Assembly: GCA_022773585.1 (NCBI GenBank)
Contig: JALEZZ010000053.1
Location: 1-45,018 of the forward strand
Length of the DNA: 45,018 nucleotides
Source: Selenomonas sp.
GTDB taxonomy: Bacteria; Bacillota; Negativicutes; Selenomonadales; Selenomonadaceae
Direction of reading: 5' to 3'
Shown: positions 15,361 to 24,677 of the stretch, piece after piece
Layout: each line of letters begins with the position of its first letter
Numbering within the stretch: position 1 is the stretch's first letter
The notes under the pieces: model-generated
The model's database searches: none
The model's input: only the letters and a program-made list of their open reading frames with translations
Told to the model about the DNA's origin: nothing
Made by a program: the position numbers and the translations under genes

Positions 15361-18300
15361 ACGGAAAACAGATGATCGTGCCGCGCAGCGGCTTCCAGAG
15401 CTCGGTGAATCTCGCCTATGACCTCGCGCGCGCGGACAAGGTGCGCGATTTCGTGCCGACGGAGGCGACGCTGCGCGTCATCGAGGAGCTCGTGCTCGCG
15501 ACGGCACCGCATGCCGCGGAGCGCGCCCATCTGCTCGTCGGTGCGTATGGCAAAGGAAAGTCGCATGCCGTGCTCGTGCTGCTCTCGCTGCTCGCGAAGC
15601 GCCACAAGGAGGCGCTCGCGCCTTTGCTTTCCGTCCTGCGCACGGAGCGGCCGCAGCTCGCACAGTATCTCGAAGAACAGGTGCTTGCGGAGGAGGTTTT
15701 GCCGCTTCTGCCTGTCATCGTCGATGGCACGCAGAAGGATCTGTCGGCCGCCTTTCTGCTCGCGCTGAAGCGCACGCTCGCAGCAGCACATCTCACGGGG
15801 CTCCTGCCAGAGACGCCGTATCAGGCGGCTGTCCGGCAGATCCAGCGGTGGAAGAAAGCGTTTCCTGCGACGTATCGGGCGCTCGGGGAGCGCCTCGACG
15901 TCCCGATGGAGACATTTCTCGCGCGGCTTGCGGCCTTTGATGGTGCGAGCTACCAGGCATTTCTCACGGTCTACCCGGAGCTTACGGCGGGCAGCACGTT
16001 CGAGCCTTATGCGGATGCCGATGTTGTCGAGCTTTACGCACAGGCGGCCCGTGCTGTCACAGAGCATGGGTATCGCGGCCTCTATGTCGTCTATGATGAG
16101 TTTGGCAAATACCTTGAATCACAGATTGAGACAGCCAGCATCAGCGAGACGCGCCTCTTGCAAGATTTTGCAGAGCGAGCGGGGCGGAGCGGCGCAGCGC
16201 AGCTCCACTTGCTGCTCATCACGCATAAGGATGTCACGAACTATCTCGGCCGCCTCTCAAAATCCAAAGTGGATGGCTGGCGTGGCGTTTCCGAACGCTT
16301 CGTGCATGTGGAAATGCAGGAAAGTTTTGCTGAATCCTACGAGCTCATCGGGCGCGTCATCGAGAAGGAGCCTGCGACATTCGCGGCATTTTCGCGTGCA
16401 CATGACGCGGCATTTTCAGCGCTCATCGCGCGGACGTCTGCTCTCCACATCCTCGCCGATGCCCGCAACGAAGCGGCTGTCGTGCGTGCCTGCTATCCAT
16501 TGCATCCGCTGACGGTGTACCTTCTGCCGCGCCTCTCGGATCTCGTCGCGCAGAACGAGCGGACGCTCTTCACGTTCCTCGCACGCGACAGCCGCAATAC
16601 GCTCACGGATTTTCTGCGGCAGGCCGGGGCGGCGGGGGATGATTTCCCGCTCCTGCGGCCCGACCAGCTCTTTGATTATTTCGAGCCGCTCTTCCGGCAG
16701 GAAGCCTATACGAGCCTCGTCGGCGCGGTCTACCGCCGCACGCTGCAGGCGCTCGCGCGGACAAAGGATGCACTTTCCCGAAAGCTCCTGAAGACGGTCG
16801 CGCTCCTCGAAATGGTCGCGCAGGGCGCGGAGCTCCTGCCGACGGCGGATGTCATCGTCTTCGCCTATGACGGTGCCGCCGCGACGCAGCATGTCGTGCG
16901 CGCGCTCCACGCGCTGACGGATGAGGCGTATCTCCTCCATGAACGCCCGGGGAGCGGGATGCTCTCCATCAAGGAGGCGTCTGGCATCGATGTGCAGCAG
17001 CGGTGCCAGGATTGCGCCGAAAAGATCCGCACGGAGCGGCCGCTCGTTGAAGTGCTCAACGCTCTCGTGAAAGACGTGTACCTCTATCCTGCGAAATACA
17101 ATGATGATTTCGAGATGACACGGTACTTTGCGTTCCGCTTCGTGACAGGGCTGGCGTTCCTTGCGCAAACGGACTGGGAGGCGATGCTTTCGGAGACGGC
17201 GGCCGATGGCATGGTCTTTGCCCTGCTGCCCGCATCGGGCGAGGATGTCGCGACGCTCCGGCAGCAGCTGGCCGCACGGCCCGTTCATGCCGAGCGCTGC
17301 CTCTTTGTCCTGCCAAAGCGCTGCCCGGCCATCGAGGCGGCGGCCTACCGCTATCTCGCGGCAGGTGAGCTCCGCGCGGCAACGGATGACCGCGTGCTGC
17401 GGGAAGAATACGAGCTCGTACGCGCTGATGCGGGCACATTGCTTACGGCATTCCTGCGCGATATGACCGAGCCGGAGCGCGGCGGCGTCTGGTATTTCTA
17501 TGAGGGAAAGCAGCAGAAGATCCAGCGGCGCGCCCAGCTTTCACGCATGCTTTCGAATATCTGTGCGGCGATCTACGACAGGACGCCCGTCATCAACAAC
17601 GAGACGCTGAACCGCAATACGCTGACGCCTGCATCCCAGCGGACGCGGGAACGCGTCATCGAAGCATTGCTCGCGCCGGACCTCGCGCCCGATCTCGGGC
17701 AGAAGGGCGTGAGCCAGGGAATGGCCTTCGTGCGGAGTGCGCTCCGCCATACGGGCATCCTTGTGCGTGAGGGCGAGCAGGAAACGATCCGTCTGACCGG
17801 GCTTGCCGATGAACGCATCGAGCACGTCATGCAGATGATCTGCAGCTTTTTTACAAAGGCGGATGGAGGGGAAAACTCCTCGTTCGGCCATCTCTACGAC
17901 GCGCTCTGCGCTCCCGCAGGCCGGATTGCGATGAAGCGCGGCCCCATCCCCATCCTCCTTGCGGCAGCGTTGCATGGGCGGTGCGACCATATGACTATCC
18001 TGGGAGCAGACGGGCGCGAGATGGAGCTTCGCGCCGACCTCTTCCGCGCGATTGAGGCGCATCCCGAACGCTACCGCGTCCAGCGCGAGCAGTGGAGTGC
18101 GGAAAAGGACGCATACTTCCGAGGCCTCGAATCACTCTTTATCGAAGAGCTTGCACCGCAGGAACGCGTTGATGGGAGCTTTGCGCCGCTCGTGCGGGCG
18201 ATGCAGCGCTGGCTCCTCAGCCTGCCGGGCTACGCGCGGCAGACGAGCGACGTTTCCAAAGAGGCGGCACGGTTCCGCAAGAGCTTGCAGAAGCCCTATC

Positions 18301-18974
18301 TCAATGCGCGTGCTTACTTGTTCGAAACGCTGCCGCAGATGTTCCCAGAAGGGCCGCTTTCCAGCATCCTCGCGCAGGTTGCGACGGCCCGGCAGGAGCT
18401 CGCGGGTGCAAAAACGCGGCTCTCTGCGCAGCTGATGCGGGAGCTCGCGGTGCTGTTCGGTCATGATGTGCAGGCGGAAACGAGTTTTGGCTCTGCGCTG
18501 GCAGACTGGCGGGAAGGGCTGTCTCCAAAAGCACGGCAGCATGTCTTTTCTGGTACGGCACAGGCGATGCTCGACATCGTCCTCACGCCGCCTGCGGGTG
18601 ATTTGCAGACGCTCGAAGCGCTTGCCCGTGCCGTCCTCGGCCTACGCATGAATGACTGGGACGACGGAAAAGCCTCGCTCTTCCTCGAACGTGTGCGCGC
18701 AGCAAAGGCAGAAATCGAAGCGCAGGAAGAGCGCGGAGAACAGCGCGTGGATGTGGATGCGCCGACAGAAGCTGGGACGCAGGAGGATTATTTCATTTCT
18801 TATCTGGATGCTGCGGGACAGAAACAGCAGAAAGCTTTCGACCGCATTGATCTGGGCCCGCGCGCAAAGCTCCTGCGCAACGAGATTGACGATGCGCTTG
18901 AGACGATGGGCGGTGCCTTGAGCCGTGAGGAAAAGCGGCAGGTGCTCGTCGAGGCGTTGCAGGCGCTGCTCTGA
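15357..18974 (+). CDS. sspC: SspC-like large P-loop ATPase
   Basis: A 1205-residue ATPase with Walker A at 62-70 (GAYGKGKSH) close to the N-terminus. Acidic strands such as LYVVYDEFGKYLE (about 243) look like Walker B, with LLLITHKDVTNYL after it as a sensor-like segment. The long C-terminal part has no recognised domain and ends in a charged region. The N-terminal layout (bound to DNA ends or replicated regions by name in related families) resembles the large ATPases encoded between DUF4007 and desulfurase genes in Ssp clusters. It should supply the ATP-driven step of modification. The start is coupled to the previous gene by ATGA. The GC content is high, like the flanking sspB and sspA genes. 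Confidence 0.75.
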   Translation: MNGKQMIVPRSGFQSSVNLAYDLARADKVRDFVPTEATLRVIEELVLATAPHAAERAHLLVGAYGKGKSHAVLVLLSLLAKRHKEALAPLLSVLRTERPQLAQYLEEQVLAEEVLPLLPVIVDGTQKDLSAAFLLALKRTLAAAHLTGLLPETPYQAAVRQIQRWKKAFPATYRALGERLDVPMETFLARLAAFDGASYQAFLTVYPELTAGSTFEPYADADVVELYAQAARAVTEHGYRGLYVVYDEFGKYLESQIETASISETRLLQDFAERAGRSGAAQLHLLLITHKDVTNYLGRLSKSKVDGWRGVSERFVHVEMQESFAESYELIGRVIEKEPATFAAFSRAHDAAFSALIARTSALHILADARNEAAVVRACYPLHPLTVYLLPRLSDLVAQNERTLFTFLARDSRNTLTDFLRQAGAAGDDFPLLRPDQLFDYFEPLFRQEAYTSLVGAVYRRTLQALARTKDALSRKLLKTVALLEMVAQGAELLPTADVIVFAYDGAAATQHVVRALHALTDEAYLLHERPGSGMLSIKEASGIDVQQRCQDCAEKIRTERPLVEVLNALVKDVYLYPAKYNDDFEMTRYFAFRFVTGLAFLAQTDWEAMLSETAADGMVFALLPASGEDVATLRQQLAARPVHAERCLFVLPKRCPAIEAAAYRYLAAGELRAATDDRVLREEYELVRADAGTLLTAFLRDMTEPERGGVWYFYEGKQQKIQRRAQLSRMLSNICAAIYDRTPVINNETLNRNTLTPASQRTRERVIEALLAPDLAPDLGQKGVSQGMAFVRSALRHTGILVREGEQETIRLTGLADERIEHVMQMICSFFTKADGGENSSFGHLYDALCAPAGRIAMKRGPIPILLAAALHGRCDHMTILGADGREMELRADLFRAIEAHPERYRVQREQWSAEKDAYFRGLESLFIEELAPQERVDGSFAPLVRAMQRWLLSLPGYARQTSDVSKEAARFRKSLQKPYLNARAYLFETLPQMFPEGPLSSILAQVATARQELAGAKTRLSAQLMRELAVLFGHDVQAETSFGSALADWREGLSPKARQHVFSGTAQAMLDIVLTPPAGDLQTLEALARAVLGLRMNDWDDGKASLFLERVRAAKAEIEAQEERGEQRVDVDAPTEAGTQEDYFISYLDAAGQKQQKAFDRIDLGPRAKLLRNEIDDALETMGGALSREEKRQVLVEALQALL

Positions 18975-19018
18975 ACCGGCTTGCAGCATGGCATCAGCAT
19001 AGATGGAAAGGAACGACG

Positions 19019-20170
19019 ATGGGACAGACGGCATACTTTGACAATGCGGCGACGACGTATCCGAAGCCGGATGGTGTCTACGATGCGATGGATGACTTCT
19101 ACCGCCATCATGGCGATGGTAGTGCAGGGCGCGGCGCCTATGCAGGCGCACGTGATGCCGGGCGGCTGCTCGCTGATGTGCGGCAGGCGCTCGGGCAGCT
19201 TTTCCATACGGAGCAGCATACTGCCGTGCTGACGTCTTCGGCAACGGAGGCACTGAACCTCGTGCTGCAAGGACAGGACTACGCAGCAGGGGAGACCGTC
19301 TACATCTCGCCGTTCGAACACAATGCCGTTCTGCGGCCGCTCCATGTCTTGCAGCAACAGACGATGTTTTACGTGGAACATCTCGCGGTTGCTCGCAAGA
19401 CGCTCACGTACGACCTCGCGGCCATTGAGGCACAGTTCGCCATGCATCCGCCGCGCCTTGTCGTCCTGAGCCATGCGAGCAATGTCTGCGGCGCTGTGGC
19501 ACCGGCCGCAGACATCTTTGCATGCGCGAAGCGGGCGGGCGCGATGACCGTGCTTGACATGGCACAGACGGCAGGACTCATCGACCTGGACCTCGTCGCA
19601 GCGCAGGCTGATGCCGCCATCTTCGCAGGGCATAAGACACTCCTCGGCCCGTTCGGTGCGGCGGGCGTCATGCTTCGCAAGGGTGTCCATTTGCGTCCGC
19701 TCCTCTATGGCGGCACGGGTGTTGATTCTGCAAATCCCGATATGCCGGATGCGGCTCCGCTGCGCTACGAAGCGGGCAGCCGCAACATGCTCGCGGCCGC
19801 AGGTCTCCGTGCGGCAATCGGTTATATCGAGCATGAGGGCATTGACACGCTCTTTACGCGCGAACGAAAGGCACGCGAACGCCTGCTCGCGCTCCTGGCG
19901 CATTACGATTTTATCCATCCCATCGTGCCAGAGCAGGGTATCGGCGTCATCTCGGCAACGTTCGATGGCCTCGCGCCTGACGAAGCGGGAAAGATCCTCG
20001 GCGAACGCGGCATCGCCGTCCGGACCGGCCTCCACTGTGCGCCAGAAGCGCATCGCTTCCTTGGGACATTTCCTGCGGGAACCGTGCGGTTCAGCGTCAG
20101 TGCGATGACGGGGAGTGAGGATTTCGAGCGATTGCGGGCAGTGCTCGATGAGATCGCAGAGGAACTGTGA
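19019..20170 (+). CDS. sspA: SspA-like cysteine desulfurase
   Basis: A 383-residue PLP enzyme of the class V aminotransferase fold. It opens YFDNAATTYPKP; the PLP lysine is in FAGHKTLLGPFG (Lys206) and the sulfur-accepting cysteine is in RTGLHCAPEAH (Cys340). It takes sulfur from cysteine as a persulfide and, given the operon, should feed the SspD-like protein. It lies 44 nt after sspC with GGAAAGGAA upstream of ATG 19019. Placing the desulfurase after sspC and before sspE in one operon differs from clusters where it is divergent or absent. A parS-like sequence lies at 19365-19380. Confidence 0.87.
   Translation: MGQTAYFDNAATTYPKPDGVYDAMDDFYRHHGDGSAGRGAYAGARDAGRLLADVRQALGQLFHTEQHTAVLTSSATEALNLVLQGQDYAAGETVYISPFEHNAVLRPLHVLQQQTMFYVEHLAVARKTLTYDLAAIEAQFAMHPPRLVVLSHASNVCGAVAPAADIFACAKRAGAMTVLDMAQTAGLIDLDLVAAQADAAIFAGHKTLLGPFGAAGVMLRKGVHLRPLLYGGTGVDSANPDMPDAAPLRYEAGSRNMLAAAGLRAAIGYIEHEGIDTLFTRERKARERLLALLAHYDFIHPIVPEQGIGVISATFDGLAPDEAGKILGERGIAVRTGLHCAPEAHRFLGTFPAGTVRFSVSAMTGSEDFERLRAVLDEIAEEL
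19365..19380. other. Degenerate parS-like site in sspA
   Basis: TGTTTTACGTGGAACA matches the parS consensus at most positions but is not a perfect palindrome. It encodes MFYVEH. It is noted because two perfect sites lie 8.9 and 17.1 kb upstream. Confidence 0.35.
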
Positions 20171-20188
20171 CACAGGAGGGAGATCATC

Positions 20189-22309
20189 ATGGAGATGACA
20201 CTCAACGACATTCTGTCAGAGGATGAAAAAGGAATCTTGGTCTTGCCGGATTTTCAAAGAGAGTTCGTTTGGAAAGCCGCAGACCAGAAAAGCCTCATCG
20301 CTGCCTTTCTTGTTCAGATTCCCATCAACAGCATGCTGCTCTTAGAGGGGAACCGGGATGATTTTGCAGAAAAGCGGATGTGCTGGCGAACGAATCAGAA
20401 TACAGAGAGCGCAAAAACGGATGTCCGCCGGTATCTGCTGGACGGGCAACAGCGGCTTTCGACGCTGAAGAATGCATTCTCTGATCTTTTTCGTGACGAG
20501 GGCGATTGGATGGATCAGCTGAAGTCGCTGGAAAGCAGGCTGAATCTCCGCTGGTTTCTGGATTTCACGCCGGATGAGGAAGATGTTTTCGGACTGCGGA
20601 CGTTGAGATTTCCAGAAGGGGACCGTGCAATCAACAAGTTGGAGCCCTCCGTGATTGAAAGCCGGCTGAAGAGTTTTTCCCTGTACAAGAAGAATGCAAA
20701 TGAATGGTACGCGCCAGGAGCGCCGAAAGATGATTTTTTCCGGCAGACGGCGGCGCAGAAGCTGCTCCCCCTGTATCAGCTGTATCGTGATGAGAAGCAT
20801 GTCACCACCGACATTCTGACAGAGATCGCGATGGAACGGATGAATGAGATCCGGGCAGGCTGGGAAAACATGCCTGCGGATTTCAAAGAAGAGATGCTGG
20901 GCATCTTGTGCGAAATCGACAGTGCGGCAGAAAAATGGAAGACGCAGACACCACAGATGGATATGGTCTGGATGAAATGCTCGAACAAGCTGGCCATTAC
21001 ATGGTCAAGCTCGATGCAGAGCTATCTGACAGAAGTCCTGAATCAGGAACTGACGTTCATCAAACTGGAAAAAGACGAAATCAATCGTGCCATCGTCATT
21101 TTCGAAAACCTGAACAATTCTGGAACGGCGCTCTCCACGTATGACCTCGTTGTAGCGCGGGCGGCGAAGTGCGGGGAGTATCCATCCCTGACAGAACGCG
21201 TGATGAAGATGATGGAAGAAAACGCTGGCAGTGAGGATAAGGATGGGAAGTTTTCACTTGAAAAAATCGGTATTCTCGATCCGAACAGCCACCGCATGAC
21301 GGCGACCTTCCAGAAATGGTATCTGGATCTCTTGGCGCTCTGCATCGAAATGCCAGAGATGAAAGAAATCAAAAAAGAGAACATCCGGGAAGTCGAAAAC
21401 GAAATCTCGGTGCTTTTCAAGCGGGGGAGCATTCTGAACCTCGGCAGCAAGGCGATTCACGAGAAAAGCGAGCTCGTCATCCGTTCGCTCTTGCGCGCGG
21501 TCACTTTCCTGAATCAACGTTGCGGCCTCCTGCGGATTGACCAGCTCAGCTACAAGCTCATGGTGCTGCCAATTGCCTATCTGATGCGCGATGAAAACAT
21601 CTTGCAGGATAAGAAGAAGCTGGATCGCATGGAATACTGGTACTGGGTCTCCATTTTTTCAGGGAGATATATCACCAACCAGAATCGCAGATGTGCGGAG
21701 GATACCGCATGGCTCTACCAATACGTGGAACGGCAGTCGGATTTTAACCCATTTGCAGATGATGCGCATGATGTCCTGGCACGGAAGAAATATTCGGATT
21801 TTGCGACACTGCTTCATCCAGAGGCCGTGAATCCTGTGGTGAGCAATGGCCTCTTTGCATATGTACTCAGCAAGCATCCGCATGATTTCTATCGGGATAA
21901 GACCATAGAACTCCGTGCAGAACGCATTGCCAACAATGAAGAAATCTTTGTGGAAGCAAGCGGAAAGACCTTGAACGTCCCTCTCAAGCTCGAGCTTCAT
22001 CACATCATCCCGCTCGGCACGAGCAAGACGATGAAGAACGTGACGAGCGACCTTCGCAAGGACAAGCAGAACCTCTTGAACAGCCCGCTCAATCTGACGT
22101 ACATCTCAAGTCTGGCCAACAAATTCATCGGCGCGCAGTCGCCGCAGGTCTATCTGGACAATCTCTATGCGGGCAGCATCACGGATCACTTCATCCCGGA
22201 GCGCCCAAAGGATTTCAAAGTTGAAGCAGACCAGAAGAAATTCTTGGAGGACAGGTATCATCTGATTCTTCAGGACTTGCAACAGCATTTGCAGGAGCTG
22301 TGCCAATGA
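20189..22309 (+). CDS. sspE: SspE-like DUF262/DUF1524 restriction effector
   Basis: A 706-residue protein. The N-terminal DUF262 (ParB-like) domain has ILVLPDFQREFVWK at 16-29 and the nucleotide-binding motif RYLLDGQQRLSTL at 81-93. The C-terminal DUF1524 HNH-type nuclease has LELHHIIPLG (His604/605) and then LLNSPLNLTYIS. SspE pairs with SspABCD, senses phosphorothioate marks through the N-terminal domain with GTPase activity, and nicks unmarked phage DNA. ATG 20189 follows GGAGGG at 8 nt, 18 nt after sspA. Its base composition is visibly more AT-rich than sspC or sspA, so it may have joined the cluster separately. The ATGA overlap with the next gene ties both effectors into one transcript. 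Confidence 0.85.
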   Translation: MEMTLNDILSEDEKGILVLPDFQREFVWKAADQKSLIAAFLVQIPINSMLLLEGNRDDFAEKRMCWRTNQNTESAKTDVRRYLLDGQQRLSTLKNAFSDLFRDEGDWMDQLKSLESRLNLRWFLDFTPDEEDVFGLRTLRFPEGDRAINKLEPSVIESRLKSFSLYKKNANEWYAPGAPKDDFFRQTAAQKLLPLYQLYRDEKHVTTDILTEIAMERMNEIRAGWENMPADFKEEMLGILCEIDSAAEKWKTQTPQMDMVWMKCSNKLAITWSSSMQSYLTEVLNQELTFIKLEKDEINRAIVIFENLNNSGTALSTYDLVVARAAKCGEYPSLTERVMKMMEENAGSEDKDGKFSLEKIGILDPNSHRMTATFQKWYLDLLALCIEMPEMKEIKKENIREVENEISVLFKRGSILNLGSKAIHEKSELVIRSLLRAVTFLNQRCGLLRIDQLSYKLMVLPIAYLMRDENILQDKKKLDRMEYWYWVSIFSGRYITNQNRRCAEDTAWLYQYVERQSDFNPFADDAHDVLARKKYSDFATLLHPEAVNPVVSNGLFAYVLSKHPHDFYRDKTIELRAERIANNEEIFVEASGKTLNVPLKLELHHIIPLGTSKTMKNVTSDLRKDKQNLLNSPLNLTYISSLANKFIGAQSPQVYLDNLYAGSITDHFIPERPKDFKVEADQKKFLEDRYHLILQDLQQHLQELCQ

Positions 22310-24510
22310 ATGACATATCAGAGAGATGCCCTGATCGTATGCGTTTGTCCGATGTATCCATCCGGCCCGAGTACCGCACCCTCCGTGATGATGTGCCGCA
22401 CGATTTCTATGTACCGCTGCTTTCGCGGGCCTGCCGCTATCGCAGGGCGGTCGGCTTCTTTTCCTCGACAGCGCTCCTTGCCATCCTGCCGGGCGTCTGC
22501 GGCCTCGTACGGCGGGGCGGGCGGATGGAGGTCGTCGCGTCGCCGCATCTTTCGGAAGAAGACTGCGAAGCCATCGAGCGCGGTTATCGGGAACGGTCGG
22601 ATGTCATCGAGGCAGCGCTCCTGCGCAAGCTCGATGATGTTGAAGCGGATTCCCCCGAGATGCACGACCGCTGGAATCTCCTAGCGAATCTCATTGCAGG
22701 TGGTTTCCTCGATATTCGGATTGCGACAACGAAAGACCTTTCGGGGGCTGGCATGTATCATGAGAAGCTCGGCCTCATCGAGGATGAGGCTGGGAATGTT
22801 GTTGCGTTTTCCGGCTCGATGAATGAGTCCGTCGCGGGACTGGCGGAAAATTACGAAGCATTTGACGTGTTTTGTTCGTGGCACGCAGAGGATGCTGCGC
22901 GCGTGCAGGCAAAGGCAGCGGCCTTTGATGCCATCTGGAACGATGAGGAACCGAGTCTCGATGTCCGCGATTTTCCCGAGGTCGGACGGGAAATCCTTCG
23001 GCGGTATCAGACAAGAACACTTGATTTTGACACCTATGTGGCACCAGAGGAGCGGCCGAAGGAAGTTCTCTCGCCCGTGCCGCGCGGGCGGCTGACGAAG
23101 CCGGAGGATGTCACGCTTTACGACTATCAGCAGAAGGCCATCGAGCGGTGGCTCGCAGCGGATGGATGTGGCATCTTCGACATGGCGACGGGCACGGGAA
23201 AGACGTACACGGGCCTCGGCGCAGCCGCAGCTCTTTCGGAGCGCCGGGAAAAGCTCGCGGTCGTCATCGTCTGTCCGTTCCAGCATCTCGTCGAGCAGTG
23301 GGCGGGTGATGTGCGGTCGTTTGGCGGTGAGCCGATCATTGCCTACAGCGGCTCGCAGCAGAGAGATTACAAGAAGCGCATCCGGGATGGCGTCTTTGAC
23401 TTCCGGCTCGGCGTCTGTCCCTATCTGACGATTCTCTGTACGAATGCGACATTTGCTTCGGAAGCGGTGCAGAAGGAATTGCCGAAGATTGCCGACGATG
23501 TGCTGCTCCTCGTGGATGAGGCACACAATCTCGGCGCAATGCGTCTTCGAAAGACGCTCGAAGTTCCGTACCGCTACCGCCTCGCGCTTTCAGCGACGCT
23601 GGAACGTCATCATGATGCAGGCGGCACGGAAGCGCTCTTGCGCTACTTTGGCGAAAAGTGCATCGAGTATGATCTTGGCCGTGCCATCCGCGAAGGGAAG
23701 CTGACGCCCTATGACTATCATCCCGTTGTCGTCACGCTGACAGAGCCGGAACGGGAGGCGTATGCCGCGCTCACGAAGCGGATTGCCAAATGCATTGTCA
23801 AGAAGCGGAATGGCCGGACGGAGCTCAATGAGATGGGAAAGATGCTCGCTTTGAAGCGTGCGCGGATCGTCGCGGGCGCAGAAGGGAAGCTGACGGCGCT
23901 TCGAGAGCTCATGGAGGCACACCGGGACGACCGATATATGCTCGTCTACTGCGGTGCAACGCGCGTCGGCGAGGGCGATGAGGACATCGGTGCCGACGTG
24001 CGGCAGATTGACGCGATTTCGCGCATGCTGAATTTCGAGCTTGGCATGGAGACGGCACAATTCACTTCGCGCGAGGATGCGCAAGAGCGGCAGTGGCGGC
24101 TCAAGGAATTTTCGGAGGGAAAGCTCCAAGCCCTCGTAGCCATCAAGTGCCTCGACGAAGGCGTCAACGTTCCCGCTATCCGCAAGGCGTTCCTGCTCGC
24201 GAGCACGACGAATCCGAAGGAGTACATCCAGCGGCGTGGCCGCGTGTTGCGGCTGTCACCAGGCAAGGATCATGCAGACATTTATGATTTTATTACCTTG
24301 CCGCGGCCGCTTGCGGATGTCTTTGCAGGGCCGGACGAAAAAGCGGCGCTCGAGCAGGGCCTCGTCAAACGCGAACTCGTCCGCATGAAGGATTTCATTG
24401 CTCTGGCACGGGAATCCTTTGCGAGTTGGGAACTCTTTCATGACATGATGGATGCGTATCATCTGTATGATTTTGAAGATATGGAAGAAGAATGTTGGGA
24501 GGATTTATGA
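22306..24510 (+). CDS. PLD-domain plus SF2 helicase, probable second restriction arm
   Basis: A 734-residue protein. Residues about 30-220 form a phospholipase-D-type nuclease domain with one HxK motif (MYHEKLGLI, His152) followed by VVAFSGSMNES. An SF2 helicase follows: DYQQKAIERW, Walker A DMATGTGKTYTG (about 292-303), DEAH at 404-407 in LLLVDEAHNLG, LALSATLERHH and the motif VI region YIQRRGRVLRLSPG. The fusion suggests a DNA-translocating nuclease. It is encoded after the SspE gene with an ATGA overlap and begins a block of four coupled genes. From memory, Ssp systems can carry an SspFGH module in addition to SspE; I cannot say which letter this protein would bear. ATG 22306 is preferred over GTG 22300. 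Confidence 0.78.
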   Translation: MNDISERCPDRMRLSDVSIRPEYRTLRDDVPHDFYVPLLSRACRYRRAVGFFSSTALLAILPGVCGLVRRGGRMEVVASPHLSEEDCEAIERGYRERSDVIEAALLRKLDDVEADSPEMHDRWNLLANLIAGGFLDIRIATTKDLSGAGMYHEKLGLIEDEAGNVVAFSGSMNESVAGLAENYEAFDVFCSWHAEDAARVQAKAAAFDAIWNDEEPSLDVRDFPEVGREILRRYQTRTLDFDTYVAPEERPKEVLSPVPRGRLTKPEDVTLYDYQQKAIERWLAADGCGIFDMATGTGKTYTGLGAAAALSERREKLAVVIVCPFQHLVEQWAGDVRSFGGEPIIAYSGSQQRDYKKRIRDGVFDFRLGVCPYLTILCTNATFASEAVQKELPKIADDVLLLVDEAHNLGAMRLRKTLEVPYRYRLALSATLERHHDAGGTEALLRYFGEKCIEYDLGRAIREGKLTPYDYHPVVVTLTEPEREAYAALTKRIAKCIVKKRNGRTELNEMGKMLALKRARIVAGAEGKLTALRELMEAHRDDRYMLVYCGATRVGEGDEDIGADVRQIDAISRMLNFELGMETAQFTSREDAQERQWRLKEFSEGKLQALVAIKCLDEGVNVPAIRKAFLLASTTNPKEYIQRRGRVLRLSPGKDHADIYDFITLPRPLADVFAGPDEKAALEQGLVKRELVRMKDFIALARESFASWELFHDMMDAYHLYDFEDMEEECWEDL

Positions 24511-24677
24511 TGGAGAAAAAAGAACCGCTGGATGCCGAAACGCTGGATCAGATTATGAAGCGCGTGATTTTTACAGAATCCCGCCAGCTGAGGGAGGGCA
24601 ATCTTCGTGATATTGCCGTAGTCAAAAAGCACGTTGCGACGATTAAGGAGTATGTCGATGCACATCAAGAAGATTAA
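24507..24677 (+). CDS. Small 56-residue protein of the second restriction block
   Basis: ATG 24507 (or 24510) overlaps the helicase stop as ATGA and has GGGAGGA at 4-6 nt. The protein is short, charged and helical (LDQIMKRVIFTESRQLREGN, then IAVVKKHVATIKEYVDAHQED). The frame is confirmed by overlaps on both sides, since its stop lies 20 nt inside the next gene. I do not recognise a family. Its place between a helicase and an SMC-like ATPase suggests a small bridging subunit. Confidence 0.6.
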   Translation: MMEKKEPLDAETLDQIMKRVIFTESRQLREGNLRDIAVVKKHVATIKEYVDAHQED

